The notes: generated from the letters alone by a model not told the origin. Numbered from the stretch's first letter, positions 12,969 to 26,162 are shown. The stretch: DNA of 64,000 bases from Hydractinia symbiolongicarpus (GCF_029227915.1 NC_079876.1:1862001-1926000), one strand, 5' to 3'. A program made the numbers and translations.

Positions 12969-14792
12969 GTATAGTCAAAAGTATACAAAGAAAGTACCCA
13001 GGAAGTAAACTCATTTCTCGAACGATTTTTTAAATTATTTTTTCACCACTAAAACGCATGAGACTTGTAGTTTTCAAAAATGTTTTCATTTTTGATGAGA
13101 CACTGAATAAAAGAAGTTTAATCGCCGGCAAAGGAAAACCCGGGATTTCCCGTAAATCCCGGGCTTGGCCCGTATTGTCGAAAGTATACAAAGAAAGTAC
13201 CCAGGGAGTAAACTCATTTCCCGAACGATTTTTTAAATTACTTTTTCACCACTAAAACGCATGAGACTTGTAGTTTTTAAAAATGTTTTCATTTTTGATG
13301 AGACGCTGAATAAAAGAAGTTTAATCGCCGGAAAACGAAAACCTGCGATTTCCCGTAAATCCTGGACTCGGCCCGTATAGGCAAAATTATATACAAAGAA
13401 AGTACCCAGGGAGTAAACTCATTTCCCTAACGATTTTTTGTATTATTTTTTTACCACTAAACGCAGGAGATTGGAGTTTTCAAAAATATCTTCATATTTG
13501 ATGGGACGCTGAATAAAAGAAGTTTAATCGCCGGCAAACGAAAATCCGCGATTTCCCGTAAATCCCGAACTCGGCCCGTATAGTCAAAAGTATACAAAGA
13601 AAGTACCCAGGGAGTAAACTCATTTCCCGAACGATTTTTTAAATTATTTTTTCACCACTAAAACGCATGAGACTTGTAGTTTTCAAGAATGTTTTCATTT
13701 TTGATGAGACGCTGAATAAAAGAAGTTTAATCGCCGGCAAAAAAATCCCGCGTTTTCCCGTAAATTCCGGGCTTGGCCCGTATAGTCAAAAGTATACAAA
13801 GAAAGTACCCAGGGAGTAAACTCATTTCCCGAACGATTTTTTATATTATTTTTTTACCACTAAACGCATGAGACTTGTAGTTTTTAAAAATGTTTTCATA
13901 TTTGATGGGACGCTGAATAAAAGAAGTTTAATCGCCGGCAAACGAAAATCCGCGATTTCCCGTAAATCCCGGACTCGGCCCGTATAGTCAAAAGTATACA
14001 AAGAAAGTACCCAGGGAGTAAACTCATTTCCCGAACGATTTTTTAAATTATTTTTACACCACTAAAACGCATGAGACTTGTAGTTTTCAAAAATGTTTTC
14101 ATTTTTGATGAGACACTTAATGAAAAAGGTTTAATCGTCGGCAAACGAAATCCCGCGTTTTTCCGTAAATCCGGGGCTTGGCCCGTATAGTCGAATGTAT
14201 ACAAAGAAAGTACCCAGGGAGTAAACTCATTTCCCGAACGATTTTTTAAATTTTTTTTTCACCACTAAAACGCATGAGACTTGTAGTTTTCAAAGATGTT
14301 TTCATTTTTGATGAGACGCTTAATGAAAGAGGTTTAATCGCCGGCAAATGAAAACCTGCGATTTCCCGTAAATCCTGGACTCGGCCCGTATAGTTAAAAG
14401 TATACAAAGAAAGTATCCAGGGAGTAAACAAATTTCCCAAACGATTTTTTAAATTATTATTTCACCACTAAAACGCATGGGACTTGTAGTTTTCAAGAAT
14501 GTTTTCATTTTTGATGAGACGCTGAATAAAAGAAGTTTAATCGCCGGCGAACGAAATCCCGCGTTTTCCCGTAAATCCCGGGCTTGGCCCGTATAGTCAA
14601 AAGTATACAAAGAAAGTACCCAGGGAGTAAACTCATTTCCCGAACGTTTTTTTATATTATTTTTTTACCACTAAACGCATGAGACTTGTAGTTTTCAAAA
14701 ATATTTTCATATTTGATGGGACGCTGAATAAAAGAAGTTTAATCGCCGGCAAACGAAAATCCGCAATTTCCTGTAAATCCCGGACTCGGCCC
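12969..14792 (+). repeat. 9-mer HOR, copy 2 (1824 bp)
   Basis: It is adjacent to copy 1 and differs by scattered substitutions and small indels, for example GGCAAAAAAATCCC near 13737 and TAAACAAATTTCCC near 14430. Confidence 0.9.
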
Positions 14793-16415
14793 GTATAGTC
14801 AAAAGTATACAAATAAAGTACCCAGGGAGTAAACTCATTTCCCGAACGATTTTTTAAATTATTTTTTCACCACTAAAACGCATGAAACTTGTAGTTTTCA
14901 AAAATGTTTTCATTTTTGATGAGACGCTTAATGAAAGAGGTTTAATCGCCGGCAAACGAAATCCCGCGTTTTCCCGTAAATCCGGGGCTTGGCCCGTATA
15001 GTCGAATGTATACAAAGAAAGTACCCAGGGAGTAAACTCATTTCCCGAACGATTTTTTAATTTTTTTTTTTCACCACTAAAACGCATGAGACTTGTAGTT
15101 TTCAAAAATGTTATCATTTTTGATGAGACGCTTAATGAAAGAGGTTTAATCGCCGGAAAACGAAAACCCGCGATTTCCCGTAAATCCCGGGCTTGGCCCG
15201 TATAGTCGAATGTATACAAAGAAAGTACCCTGTGAGTAAACTCATTTCCAGAACGATTTTTTAAATTATTTTTTCACCACTAAAACGCATAAGACTTGTA
15301 GTTTTTAAAAATGTTTTCATTTTTGATGAGACGCTGCATAAAAGCAGTTTAATCGCCGGCAAACGAAAACCTGCGATTTCCCTAATTCCCGGACTCGGCC
15401 CGTATAGTCAAAAGTATACAAAGAAAGTACCCAGGGAGTAAACTCATTTCCAGAACGATTTTTTAAATTATTTTTTCATCACTAAAACGCATAAGACTTG
15501 TAGTTTTCAAAAATGTTTTCATTTTTGATGAGACGCTGAATAAAAGACGTTTAATCGCCGGCAAACGAAAACCCGCGATTTCCCGTAAATCCCGGGCTTG
15601 GCCCGTATAGTCAAAAGTATACAAAGAAAGTACCCAGGGAGTAAACTCATTTCCCAAACGATTTTTTATATTATTTTTTTACCACTAAACGCATGAGACT
15701 TGTAGTTTTCAAAAATATTTTCATATTTGATGGGACGCTGAATAAAAGAAGTTTAATCGCCGGCAAACGAAAATTCGCGATTTCCCGTAAATCCCGGACT
15801 CGGCCCGTATAGTCAAATGTATACAAAGAAAGTATCCAGGGAGTAAACTCATTTCCCGAACGATTTTTTAAATTATTTTTTCACCACTAAAACGCATGAG
15901 ACTTGTAGTTTTCAAAAATGTTTTCATTTTTGATGAGACGCTTAATGAAAAAGGTTTAATCGCCGGCAAACGAAATCCCGCGTTTTTCCGTAAATCCGGG
16001 GCTTGGCCCGTATAGTCGAATGTATACAAAGAAAGTACCCAGGGAGTAAACTCATTTCCCGAACGATTTTTTAAATTTTTTTTTCACCACTAAAACGCAT
16101 GAGACTTGTAGTTTTCAAAAATGTTTTCATTTTTGATGAGACGCTTAATGAAAGAGGTTTAATCGCCGGCAAATGAAAACCTACGATTTTCCGTAAATCC
16201 TGGACTCGGCCCGTATAGTTAAAAGTATACAAAGAAAGTATCCAGGGAGTAAACTCATTTCCCAAACGATTTTTTAAATTATTATTTCACCACTAAAACG
16301 CATGAGACTTGTAGTTTTCAAGAATGTTTTCATTTTTGATGAGCCGCTGAATAAAAGAAGTTTAATCGCCGGCAAACAAAAATCCGCGATTTCCTGTAAA
16401 TCCCGGACTCGGCCC
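14793..16415 (+). repeat. Mixed monomers between 9-mer and 6-mer blocks
   Basis: Eight monomers of R, P, G, W and N types. The long T tract near 15058-15071 is among the longest in the window. The CCTACG form of class R first appears near 16180. Confidence 0.83.
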
Positions 16416-17633
16416 GTATAGTCAAAAGTATACAAAGAAAGTACCCGGGGAGTAAACTCATTTCCCGAACGATTTTTTAAATTATTTTTTCACCACTAAA
16501 ACGCATGAGACTTGTAGTTTTCAAAAATGTTTTCATTTTTGATGAGACGCTTAATGAAAGAGGTTTAATCGCCGGCAAATGAAAACCTACGATTTCCCGT
16601 AAATCCTGGACTCGGCCCGTATAGTTAAAAGTATACAAAGAAAGCAGCCAGGGAGTAAACTCATTTCCCAAACGATTTTTTAAATTATTATTTCACCACT
16701 AAAACGCATGAGACTTGTAGTTTTCAAGAATGTTTTCATTTTTGATGAGCCGCTGAATAAAAGAAGTTTAATCGCCGGCAAACGAAATCCCGCGTTTTCC
16801 CGTAAATCCCGGGCTTGGCCCGTATAGTCAAAAGTATACAAAGAAAGTACCCAGGGAGTAAACTCATTTCCCGAACGATTTTTTATATTATTTTTTTACC
16901 AGTAAACGCATGAGACTTGTAGTTTTCAAAAATATTTTCATATTTGATGGAACGCTGAAAAAAAGAAGTTTAATCGCCGGCAAACGAAAATCCGCGATTT
17001 CCTGTAAATCCCGGACTCGGCCCGTACAGTCAAAAGTATACAAATAAAGTACCCGGGGAGTAAACTCATTTCCCGAACGATTTTTTAAATTATTTTTTCA
17101 CCACTAAAACGCATAAGACTTGTAGTTTTCAAAAATGTTTTCATTTTTGATGAGACGCTTAATGAAAGAGGTTTAATCGCCGGCAACCGAAATCCCGCGT
17201 TTTCCCGTAAATCCGGGGCTTGGCCCGTATAGTCGAATGTATACAAAGAAAGTACCCAGGGAGTAAACTCATTTCCCGAACGATTTTTTAAATTTTTTTT
17301 TTCACCACTAAAACGCATGAGACTTGTAGTTTTCAAAAATGTTTTCATTTTTGATGAGACGCTTAATGAAAGAGGTTTAATCGCCGGCAAATGAAAACCT
17401 ACGATTTCCCGTAAATCCTGGACTCGGCCCGTATAGTTAAAAGTATACAAAGAAAGTATCCAGGGAGTAAACTCATTTCCCAAACGATTTTTTAAATTAT
17501 TATTTCACCACTAAAACGCATGAGACTTGTAGTTTTCAAGAATGTTTTCATTTTTGATGAGACGCTGAATAAAAGAAGTTTAATCGCCGGCAAACGAAAT
17601 CCCGCGTTTTCCCGTAAATCCCGGGCTTGGCCC
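16416..17633 (+). repeat. 6-mer HOR unit 1 (1218 bp)
   Basis: Monomer order: m1 (GCTTAATG, CCTACG, GTAGCCAGGG); m2 (N-type with GAGCCGCTG); m3 (W-type with CCAGTAAACGC, GATGGAACGC, GTACAG); m4 (CGCATAAGAC, GGCAACCG, CCGGGGCTTGG); m5 (R-type with long T run); m6 (N-type with GAGACGCTG). The same order repeats to the right. Confidence 0.9.
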
Positions 17634-18852
17634 GTATAGTCAAAAGTATACAAAGAAAGTACCCAGGGAGTAAACTCATTTCCCGAACGATTTTTTAAAT
17701 TATTTTTTCACCACTAAAACGCATGAGACTTGTAGTTTTCAAAAATGTTTTCATTTTTGATGAGACGCTTAATGAAAGAGGTTTAATCGCCGGCAAATGA
17801 AAACCTACGATTTCCCGTAAATCCTGGACTCGGCCCGTATAGTTAAAAGTATACAAAGAAAGTAGCCAGGGAGTAAACTCATTTCCCAAACGATTTTTTA
17901 AATTATTATTTCACCACTAAAACGCATGAGACTTGTAGTTTTCAAGAATGTTTTCATTTTTGATGAGCCGCTGAATAAAAGAAGTTTAATCGCCGGCAAA
18001 CGAAATCCCGCGTTTTCCCGTAAATCCCGGGCTTGGCCCGTATAGTCAAAAGTATACAAAGAAAGTACCCAGGGAGTAAACTCATTTCCCGAACGATTTT
18101 TTATATTATTTTTTTACCAGTAAACGCATGAGACTTGTAGTTTTCAAAAATATTTTCATATTTGATGGAACGCTGAATAAAAGAAGTTTAATCGCCGGCA
18201 AACGAAAATCCGCGATTTCCTGTAAATCCCGGACTCGGCCCGTACAGTCAAAAGTATACAAATAAAGTACCCGGGGAGTAAACTCATTTCCCGAACGATT
18301 TTTTAAATTATTTTTTCACTACTAAAACGCATAAGACTTGTAGTTTTCAAAAATGTTTTCATTTTTGATGAGACGCTTAATGAAAGAGGTTTAATCGCCG
18401 GCAACCGAAATCCCGCGTTTTCCCGTAAATCCGGGGCTTGGCCCGTATAGTCGAATGTATACAAAGAAAGTACCCAGGGAGTAAACTCATTTCCCGAACG
18501 ATTTTTTAAATTTTTTTTTTTCACCACTAAAACGCATGAGACTTGTAGTTTTCAAAAATGTTTTCATTTTTGATGAGACGCTTAATGAAAGAGGTTTAAT
18601 CGCCGGCAAATGAAAACCTACGATTTCCCGTAAATCCTGGACTCGGCCCGTATAGTTAAAAGTATACAAAGAAAGTATCCAGGGAGTAAACTCATTTCCC
18701 AAACGATTTTTTAAATTATTATTTCACCACTAAAACGCATGAGACTTGTAGTTTTCAAGAATGTTTTCATTTTTGATGAGACGCTGAATAAAAGAAGTTT
18801 AATCGCCGGCAAACGAAATCCCGCGTTTTCCCGTAAATCCCGGGCTTGGCCC
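17634..18852 (+). repeat. 6-mer HOR unit 2 (1219 bp)
   Basis: Same m1-m6 order as unit 1. Its m4 carries a CACTACTAAAAC variant at 18318 that reappears 3047 bp later, linking this unit to 20681-21898. Confidence 0.9.
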
Positions 18853-20680
18853 GTATAGTCAAAAGTATACAAAGAAAGTACCCAGGGAGTAAACTCATTT
18901 CCCCAACGATTTTTTAAATTATTTTTTCACCACTAAAACGCATGAGACTTGTAGTTTTCAAAAATGTTTTCATTTTTGATGAGACGCTTAATGAAAGAGG
19001 TTTAATCGCCGGCAAATGAAAACCTACGATTTCCCGTAAATCCTGGACTCGGCCCGTATAGTTAAAAGTATATAAAGAAAGTAGCCAGGGAGTAAACTCA
19101 TTTCCCAAACGATTTTTTAAATTATTATTTCACCACTAAAACGCATGAGACTTGTAGTTTTCAAGAATGTTTTCATTTTTGATGAGCCGCTGAATAAAAG
19201 AAGTTTAATCGCCGGCAAACGAAATCCCGCGTTTTCCCGTAAATCCCGGGCTTGGCCCGTATAGTCAAAAGTATACAAAGAAAGTACCCAGGGAGTAAAC
19301 TCATTTCCCGAACGATTTTTTATATTATTTTTTTACCAGTAAACGCATGAGACTTGTAGTTTTCAAAAATATTTTCATATTTGATGGAACGCTGAATAAA
19401 AGAAGTTTAATCGCCGGCAAACGAAAATCCGCGATTTCCTGTAAATCCCGGACTCGGCCCGTACAGTCAAAAGTATACAAATAAAGTACCCGGGGAGTAA
19501 ACTCATTTCCCGAACGATTTTTTAAATTATTTTTTCACCACTAAAACGCATAAGACTTGTAGTTTTCAAAAATGTTTTCATTTTTGATGAGACGCTTAAT
19601 GAAAGAGGTTTAATCGCCGGCAACCGAAATCCCGCGTTTTCTTGTAAATCCGGGGCTTGGCCCGTATAGTCGAATGTATACAAAGAAAGTACCCAGGGAG
19701 TAAACTCATTTCCCGAACGATTTTTAAAATTTTTTTTTTCACCACTAAAACGCATGAGACTTGTAGTTTTCAAAAATGTTTTCATTTTTGATGAGACGCT
19801 TAATGAAAGAGGTTTAATCGCCGGCAAATGAAAACCTACGATTTCCCGTAAATCCTGGACTCGGCCCGTATAGTTAAAAGTATACAAAGAAATTATCCAG
19901 GGAGTAAACTCATTTCCCAAACGATTTTTTAAATTATTATTTCACCACTAAAACGCATGAGACTTGTAGTTTTCAAAAATATTTTCATATTTGATGGAAC
20001 GCTGAATAAAAGAAGTTTAATCGCCGGCAAACGAAAATCCGCGATTTCCTGTAAATCCCGGACTCGGCCCGTACAGTCAAAAGTATACAAATAAAGTACC
20101 CGGGGAGTAAACTCATTTCCCGAACGATTTTTTAAATTATTTTTTCACCACTAAAACGCATAAGACTTGTAGTTTTCAAAAATGTTTTCATTTTTGATGA
20201 GACGCTTAATGAAAGAGGTTTAATCGCCGGCAACCGAAATCCCGCGTTTTCCCGTAAATCCGGGGCTTGGCCCGTATAGTCGAATGTATACAAAGAAAGT
20301 ACCCAGGGAGTAAACTCATTTCCCGAACGATTTTTTAAATTTTTTTTTTCACCACTAAAACGCATGAGACTTGTAGTTTTCAAAAATGTTTTCATTTTTG
20401 ATGAGACGCTTAATGAAAGAGGTTTAATCGCCGGCAAATGAAAACCTACGATTTCCCGTAAATCCTGGACTCGGCCCGTATAGTTAAAAGTATACAAAGA
20501 AAGTATCCAGGGAGTAAACTCATTTCCCAAACGATTTTTTAAATTATTATTTCACCACTAAAACGCATGAGACTTGTAGTTTTCAAGAATGTTTTCATTT
20601 TTGATGAGACGCTGAATAAAAGAAGTTTAATCGCCGGCAAACGAAATCCCGCGTTTTCCCGTAAATCCCGGGCTTGGCCC
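18853..20680 (+). repeat. 6-mer HOR unit 3, rearranged to 9 monomers (1828 bp)
   Basis: Order is m1 m2 m3 m4 m5, then a hybrid monomer, then m4 m5 m6. The extra m4-m5 follows a switch from N-type to W-type sequence inside one monomer (19868-20070). Private markers TATAAAG (19069), CCCCAACG (18901) and CTTGTAAATCC (19641) are shared with the copy 3046 bp downstream. Confidence 0.9.
19868..20070 (+). repeat. Hybrid N/W monomer marking a crossover
   Basis: The left part has N-class TTATTATTTCACC and CTAAAACGC. From about 19976 it has W-class AAAATATTTTCATATTTG, GATGGAACGC and GTACAG. The switch lies between about 19955 and 19975, inside the dyad-flanking segment. Confidence 0.85.
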
Positions 20681-21898
20681 GTATAGTCAAAAGTATACAA
20701 AGAAAGTACCCAGGGAGTAAACTCATTTCCCGAACGATTTTTTAAATTATTTTTTCACCACTAAAACGCATGAGACTTGTAGTTTTCAAAAATGTTTTCA
20801 TTTTTGATGAGACGCTTAATGAAAGAGGTTTAATCGCCGGCAAATGAAAACCTACGATTTCCCGTAAATCCTGGACTCGGCCCGTATAGTTAAAAGTATA
20901 CAAAGAAAGTAGCCAGGGAGTAAACTCATTTCCCAAACGATTTTTTAAATTATTATTTCACCACTAAAACGCATGAGACTTGTAGTTTTCAAGAATGTTT
21001 TCATTTTTGATGAGCCGCTGAATAAAAGAAGTTTAATCGCCGGCAAACGAAATCCCGCGTTTTCCCGTAAATCCCGGGCTTGGCCCGTATAGTCAAAAGT
21101 ATACAAAGAAAGTACCCAGGGAGTAAACTCATTTCCCGAACGATTTTTTATATTATTTTTTTACCAGTAAACGCATGAGACTTGTAGTTTTCAAAAATAT
21201 TTTCATATTTGATGGAACGCTGAATAAAAGAAGTTTAATCGCCGGCAAACGAAAATCCGCGATTTCCTGTAAATCCCGGACTCGGCCCGTACAGTCAAAA
21301 GTATACAAATAAAGTACCCGGGGAGTAAACTCATTTCCCGAACGATTTTTTAAATTATTTTTTCACTACTAAAACGCATAAGACTTGTAGTTTTCAAAAA
21401 TGTTTTCATTTTTGATGAGACGCTTAATGAAAGAGGTTTAATCGCCGGCAACCGAAATCCCGCGTTTTCCCGTAAATCCGGGGCTTGGCCCGTATAGTCG
21501 AATGTATACAAAGAAAGTACCCAGGGAGTAAACTCATTTCCCGAACGATTTTTAAAATTTTTTTTTTCACCACTAAAACGCATGAGACTTGTAGTTTTCA
21601 AAAATGTTTTCATTTTTGATGAGACGCTTAATGAAAGAGGTTTAATCGCCGGCAAATGAAAACCTACGATTTCCCGTAAATCCTGGACTCGGCCCGTATA
21701 GTTAAAAGTATACAAAGAAAGTATCCAGGGAGTAAACTCATTTCCCAAACGATTTTTTAAATTATTATTTCACCACTAAAACGCATGAGACTTGTAGTTT
21801 TCAAGAATGTTTTCATTTTTGATGAGACGCTGAATAAAAGAAGTTTAATCGCCGGCAAACGAAATCCCGCGTTTTCCCGTAAATCCCGGGCTTGGCCC
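20681..21898 (+). repeat. 6-mer HOR unit 4 (1218 bp)
   Basis: Order m1-m6. It shares the CACTACTAAAAC variant with unit 2, so it derives from a 15-mer (3047 bp) duplication of units 2-3. Confidence 0.9.
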
Positions 21899-23116
21899 GT
21901 ATAGTCAAAAGTATACAAAGAAAGTACCCAGGGAGTAAACTCATTTCCCCAACGATTTTTTAAATTATTTTTTCACCACTAAAACGCATGAGACTTGTAG
22001 TTTTCAAAAATGTTTTCATTTTTGATGAGACGCTTAATGAAAGAGGTTTAATCGCCGGCAAATGAAAACCTACGATTTCCCGTAAATCCTGGACTCGGCC
22101 CGTATAGTTAAAAGTATATAAAGAAAGTAGCCAGGGAGTAAACTCATTTCCCAAACGATTTTTTAAATTATTATTTCACCACTAAAACGCATGAGACTTG
22201 TAGTTTTCAAGAATGTTTTCATTTTTGATGAGCCGCTGAATAAAAGAAGTTTAATCGCCGGCAAACGAAATCCCGCGTTTTCCCGTAAATCCCGGGCTTG
22301 GCCCGTATAGTCAAAAGTATACAAAGAAAGTACCCAGGGAGTAAACTCATTTCCCGAACGATTTTTTATATTATTTTTTTACCAGTAAACGCATGAGACT
22401 TGTAGTTTTCAAAAATATTTTCATATTTGATGGAACGCTGAATAAAAGAAGTTTAATCGCCGGCAAACGAAAATCCGCGATTTCCTGTAAATCCCGGACT
22501 CGGCCCGTACAGTCAAAAGTATACAAATAAAGTACCCGGGGAGTAAACTCATTTCCCGAACGATTTTTTAAATTATTTTTTCACCACTAAAACGCATAAG
22601 ACTTGTAGTTTTCAAAAATGTTTTCATTTTTGATGAGACGCTTAATGAAAGAGGTTTAATCGCCGGCAACCGAAATCCCGCGTTTTCTTGTAAATCCGGG
22701 GCTTGGCCCGTATAGTCGAATGTATACAAAGAAAGTACCCAGGGAGTAAACTCATTTCCCGAACGATTTTTAAAATTTTTTTTTTCACCACTAAAACGCA
22801 TGAGACTTGTAGTTTTCAAAAATGTTTTCATTTTTGATGAGACGCTTAATGAAAGAGGTTTAATCGCCGGCAAATGAAAACCTACGATTTCCCGTAAATC
22901 CTGGACTCGGCCCGTATAGTTAAAAGTATACAAAGAAAGTATCCAGGGAGTAAACTCATTTCCCAAACGATTTTTTAAATTATTATTTCACCACTAAAAC
23001 GCATGAGACTTGTAGTTTTCAAGAATGTTTTCATTTTTGATGAGACGCTGAATAAAAGAAGTTTAATCGCCGGCAAACGAAATCCCGCGTTTTCCCGTAA
23101 ATCCCGGGCTTGGCCC
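21899..23116 (+). repeat. 6-mer HOR unit 5 (1218 bp)
   Basis: Order m1-m6. CCCCAACG (21947), TATAAAG (about 22115) and CTTGTAAATCC (22687) match unit 3 at 3046 bp. Unlike unit 3 it has no N/W hybrid. Confidence 0.9.
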
Positions 23117-24539
23117 GTATAGTCAAAAGTATACAAAGAAAGTACCCAGGGAGTAAACTCATTTCCCGAACGATTTTTTAAATTATTTTTTCACCACTAA
23201 AACGCATGAGACTTGTAGTTTTCAAAAATGTTTTCATTTTTGATGAGACGCTTAATGAAAGAGGTTTAATCGCCGGCAACCGAAATCCCGCGTTTTCCCG
23301 TAAATCCGGGGCTTGGCCCGTATAGTCGAATGTATACAAAGAAAGTACCCAGGGAGTATACTCATTTCCCGAACGATTTTTTAAAATTTTTTTTTCACCA
23401 CTAAAACGCATGAGACTTGTAGTTTTCAAAAATGTTTTCATTTTTGATGAGACGCTTAATGAAAGAGGTTTAATCGCCGGCAAATGAAAACCTACGATTT
23501 CCCGTAAATCCTGGACTCGGCCCGTATAGTTAAAAGTATACAAAGAAAGTATCCAGGGAGTAAACTCATTTCCCAAACGATTTTTTAAATTATTATTTCA
23601 CCACTAAAACGCATGAGACTTGTAGTTTTCAAGAATGTTTTCATTTTTGATGAGACGCTGAATAAAAGAAGTTTAATCGCCGGCAAACGAAATCCCGCGT
23701 TTTCCCGTAAATCCCGGGCTTGGCCCGTATAGTCAAAAGTATACAAAGAAAGTACCCAGGGAGTAAACTCATTTCCCGAACGATTTTTTATATTATTTTT
23801 TCACCACTAAAACGCATGAGACTTGTAGTTTTCAAAAATGTTTTCATTTTTGATGAGACGCTTAATGAAAGAGGTTTAATCGCCGGCAACCGAAAATCCG
23901 CGATTTCCTGTAAATCCCGGACTCGGCCCGTACAGTCAAAAGTATACAAATAAAGTACCCGGGGAGTAAACTCATTTCCCGAACGATTTTTTAAATTATT
24001 TTTTCACCACTAAAACGCATAAGACTTGTAGTTTTCAAAAATGTTTTCATTTTTGATGAGACGCTTAATGAAAGAGGTTTAATCGCCGGCAACCGAAATC
24101 CCGCGTTTTCTTGTAAATCCGGGGCTTGGCCCGTATAGTCGAATGTATACAAAGAAAGTACCCAGGGAGTAAACTCATTTCCCGAACGATTTTTAAAATT
24201 TTTTTTTTCACCACTAAAACGCATGAGACTTGTAGTTTTCAAAAATGTTTTCATTTTTGATGAGACGCTTAATGAAAGAGGTTTAATCGCCGGCAAATGA
24301 AATCCCGCGTTTTCCCGTAAATCCCGGGCTTGGCCCGTATAGTCAAAAGTATACAAAGAAAGTACCCAGGGAGTAAACTCATTTCCCGAACGATTTTTTA
24401 AATTATTTTTTCACCACTAAAACGCATGAGACTTGTAGTTTTCAAAAATGTTTTCATTTTTGATGAGACGCTTAATGAAAGAGGTTTAATCGCCGGCAAC
24501 CGAAATCCCGCGTTTTCCCGTAAATCCGGGGCTTGGCCC
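23117..24539 (+). repeat. 6-mer family, rearranged segment with several hybrid monomers
   Basis: 23117-23319 starts as m1 and ends as m4. 23727-23929 combines a W-like TATATT start with an m1-like middle and an m3 tail. 24133-24336 starts as m5 and ends as m6. 24337-24539 repeats the m1/m4 hybrid at 1220 bp. The GAGTATACTC variant (about 23355 and 24575) follows the m1/m4 hybrids. Confidence 0.85.
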
Positions 24540-25554
24540 GTATAGTCGAATGTATACAAAGAAAGTACCCAGGGAGTATACTCATTTCCCGAACGATTTT
24601 TTAAAATTTTTTTTTCACCACTAAAACGCATGAGACTTGTAGTTTTCAAAAATGTTTTCATTTTTGATGAGACGCTTAATGAAAGAGGTTTAATCGCCGG
24701 CAAATGAAAACCTACGATTTCCCGTAAATCCTGGACTCGGCCCGTATAGTTAAAAGTATACAAAGAAAGTATCCAGGGAGTAAACTCATTTCCCAAACGA
24801 TTTTTTAAATTATTATTTCACCACTAAAACGCATGAGACTTGTAGTTTTCAAGAATGTTTTCATTTTTGATGAGACGCTGAATAAAAGAAGTTTAATCGC
24901 CGGCAAACGAAATCCCGCGTTTTCCCGTAAATCCCGGGCTTGGCCCGTATAGTCAAAAGTATACAAAGAAAGTACCCAGGGAGTAAACTCATTTCCCGAA
25001 CGATTTTTTATATTATTTTTTTACCACTAAACGCATGAGACTTGTAGTTTTTAAAAATATTTTCATATTTGATGGGACGCTGAATAAAAGAAGTTTAATC
25101 GCCGGCAAACGAAAATCCGCGATTTCCTGTAAATCCCGGACTCGGCCCGTATAGTCAAAAGTATACAAATAAAGTACCCGGGGAGTAAACTCATTTCCCG
25201 AACGATTTTTTAAATTATTTTTTCACCACTAAAACGCATGAGACTTGTAGTTTTCAAAAATGTTTTCATTTTTGATGAGACGCTTAATGAAAGAGGTTTA
25301 ATCGCCGGCAAACGAAATCCCGCGTTTTCCCGTAATTCCAGGGCTTGGCCCGTATAGTCGAATGTATACAAAGAAAGTACCCAGGGAGTAAACTCATTTC
25401 CCGAACGATTTTTTAAATTTTTTTTTCACCACTAAAACGCATGAGACTTGTAGTTTTCAAAAATGTTTTCATTTTTGATGAGACGCTTAATGAAAGAGGT
25501 TTAATCGCCGGCAAATGAAAACCTACGATTTCCCGTAAATCCTGGACTCGGCCC
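24540..25554 (+). repeat. 5-mer head of a 17-mer HOR, copy 1
   Basis: It is homologous to 30429-31442 at an offset of about 5888 bp. With the following 12-mer it makes a 17-mer of about 3.45 kb. Small differences from the second copy exist, such as GTAATTCCAGGG near 25332 versus GTAAATCCAGGG. Confidence 0.85.
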
Positions 25555-25757
25555 GTATAGTTAAAAGTATACAAAGAAAGTATCCAGGGAGTAAACTCAT
25601 TTCCCAAACGATTTTTTAAATTTTTTTTTCACCACTAAAACGCATGAGACTTGTAGTTTTCAAAAATGTTTTCATTTTTGATGAGACGCTTAATGAAAGA
25701 GGTTTAATCGCCGGCAAATGAAAACCTACGATTTCCCGTAAATCCTGGACTCGGCCC
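25555..25757 (+). repeat. Representative R-class monomer, 203 bp
   Basis: R-class copies have GTTAAAAG and TATCCAGGG at the start, CCCAAACG, a long T run replacing the TTATTTTTT segment, GACGCTTAATGAAAGAGG in place of GACGCTGAATAAAAGAAG, CAAATGAAAACCTACG or CCTGCG, and CCTGGACTCGG at the end. The AATAAA hexamer is lost. The CCTACG form is frequent between about 16 and 33 kb, while CCTGCG is found elsewhere, so the class has regional subfamilies. Confidence 0.87.
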
Positions 25758-25960
25758 GTATAGTTAAAAGTATACAAAGAAAGTATCCAGGGAGTAAACT
25801 CATTTCCCAAACGATTTTTTAAATTATTATTTCACCACTAAAACGCATGAGACTTGAAGTTTTCAAGAATGTTTTCATTTTTGATGAGACGCTGAATAAA
25901 AGAAGTTTAATCGCCGGCAAACGAAATCCCGCGTTTTCCCGTAAATCCCGGGCTTGGCCC
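25758..25960 (+). repeat. Representative N-class monomer, 203 bp
   Basis: N-class copies follow R-class copies in many HORs. They carry TTAAATTATTATTTCACC, TTTTCAAGAATG in the left dyad arm, GAAATCCCGCGTTTTCCCG and CCCGGGCTTGG. This copy has GACTTGAAG where nearly all others have GACTTGTAG. Confidence 0.85.
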
Positions 25961-26162
25961 GTATAGTCAAAAGTATACAAACAAAGTACCCAGGGAGTAA
26001 ACTCATTTCCCGAACGATTTTTTATATTATTTTTTTACCACTAAACGCATGAGACTTGTAGTTTTCAAAAATATTTTCATATTTGATGGGACGCTGAATA
26101 AAAGAAGTTTAATCGCCGGCAAACGAAAATCCGCGATTTCCTGTAAATCCCGGACTCGGCCC
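25961..26162 (+). repeat. Representative W-class monomer, 202 bp
   Basis: The W class is recognised by linked variants: TATATTATTTTTTTACC in the AT-rich segment, CTAAACGC with one A missing (hence 202 bp), AAAATATTTTCATATTTG in place of the intact dyad, GATGGGACGC, and GAAAATCCGCG near the end. Copies recur from about 2100 to the right edge of the window. The two changes in the dyad arms break the stem seen in class G. Confidence 0.88.
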
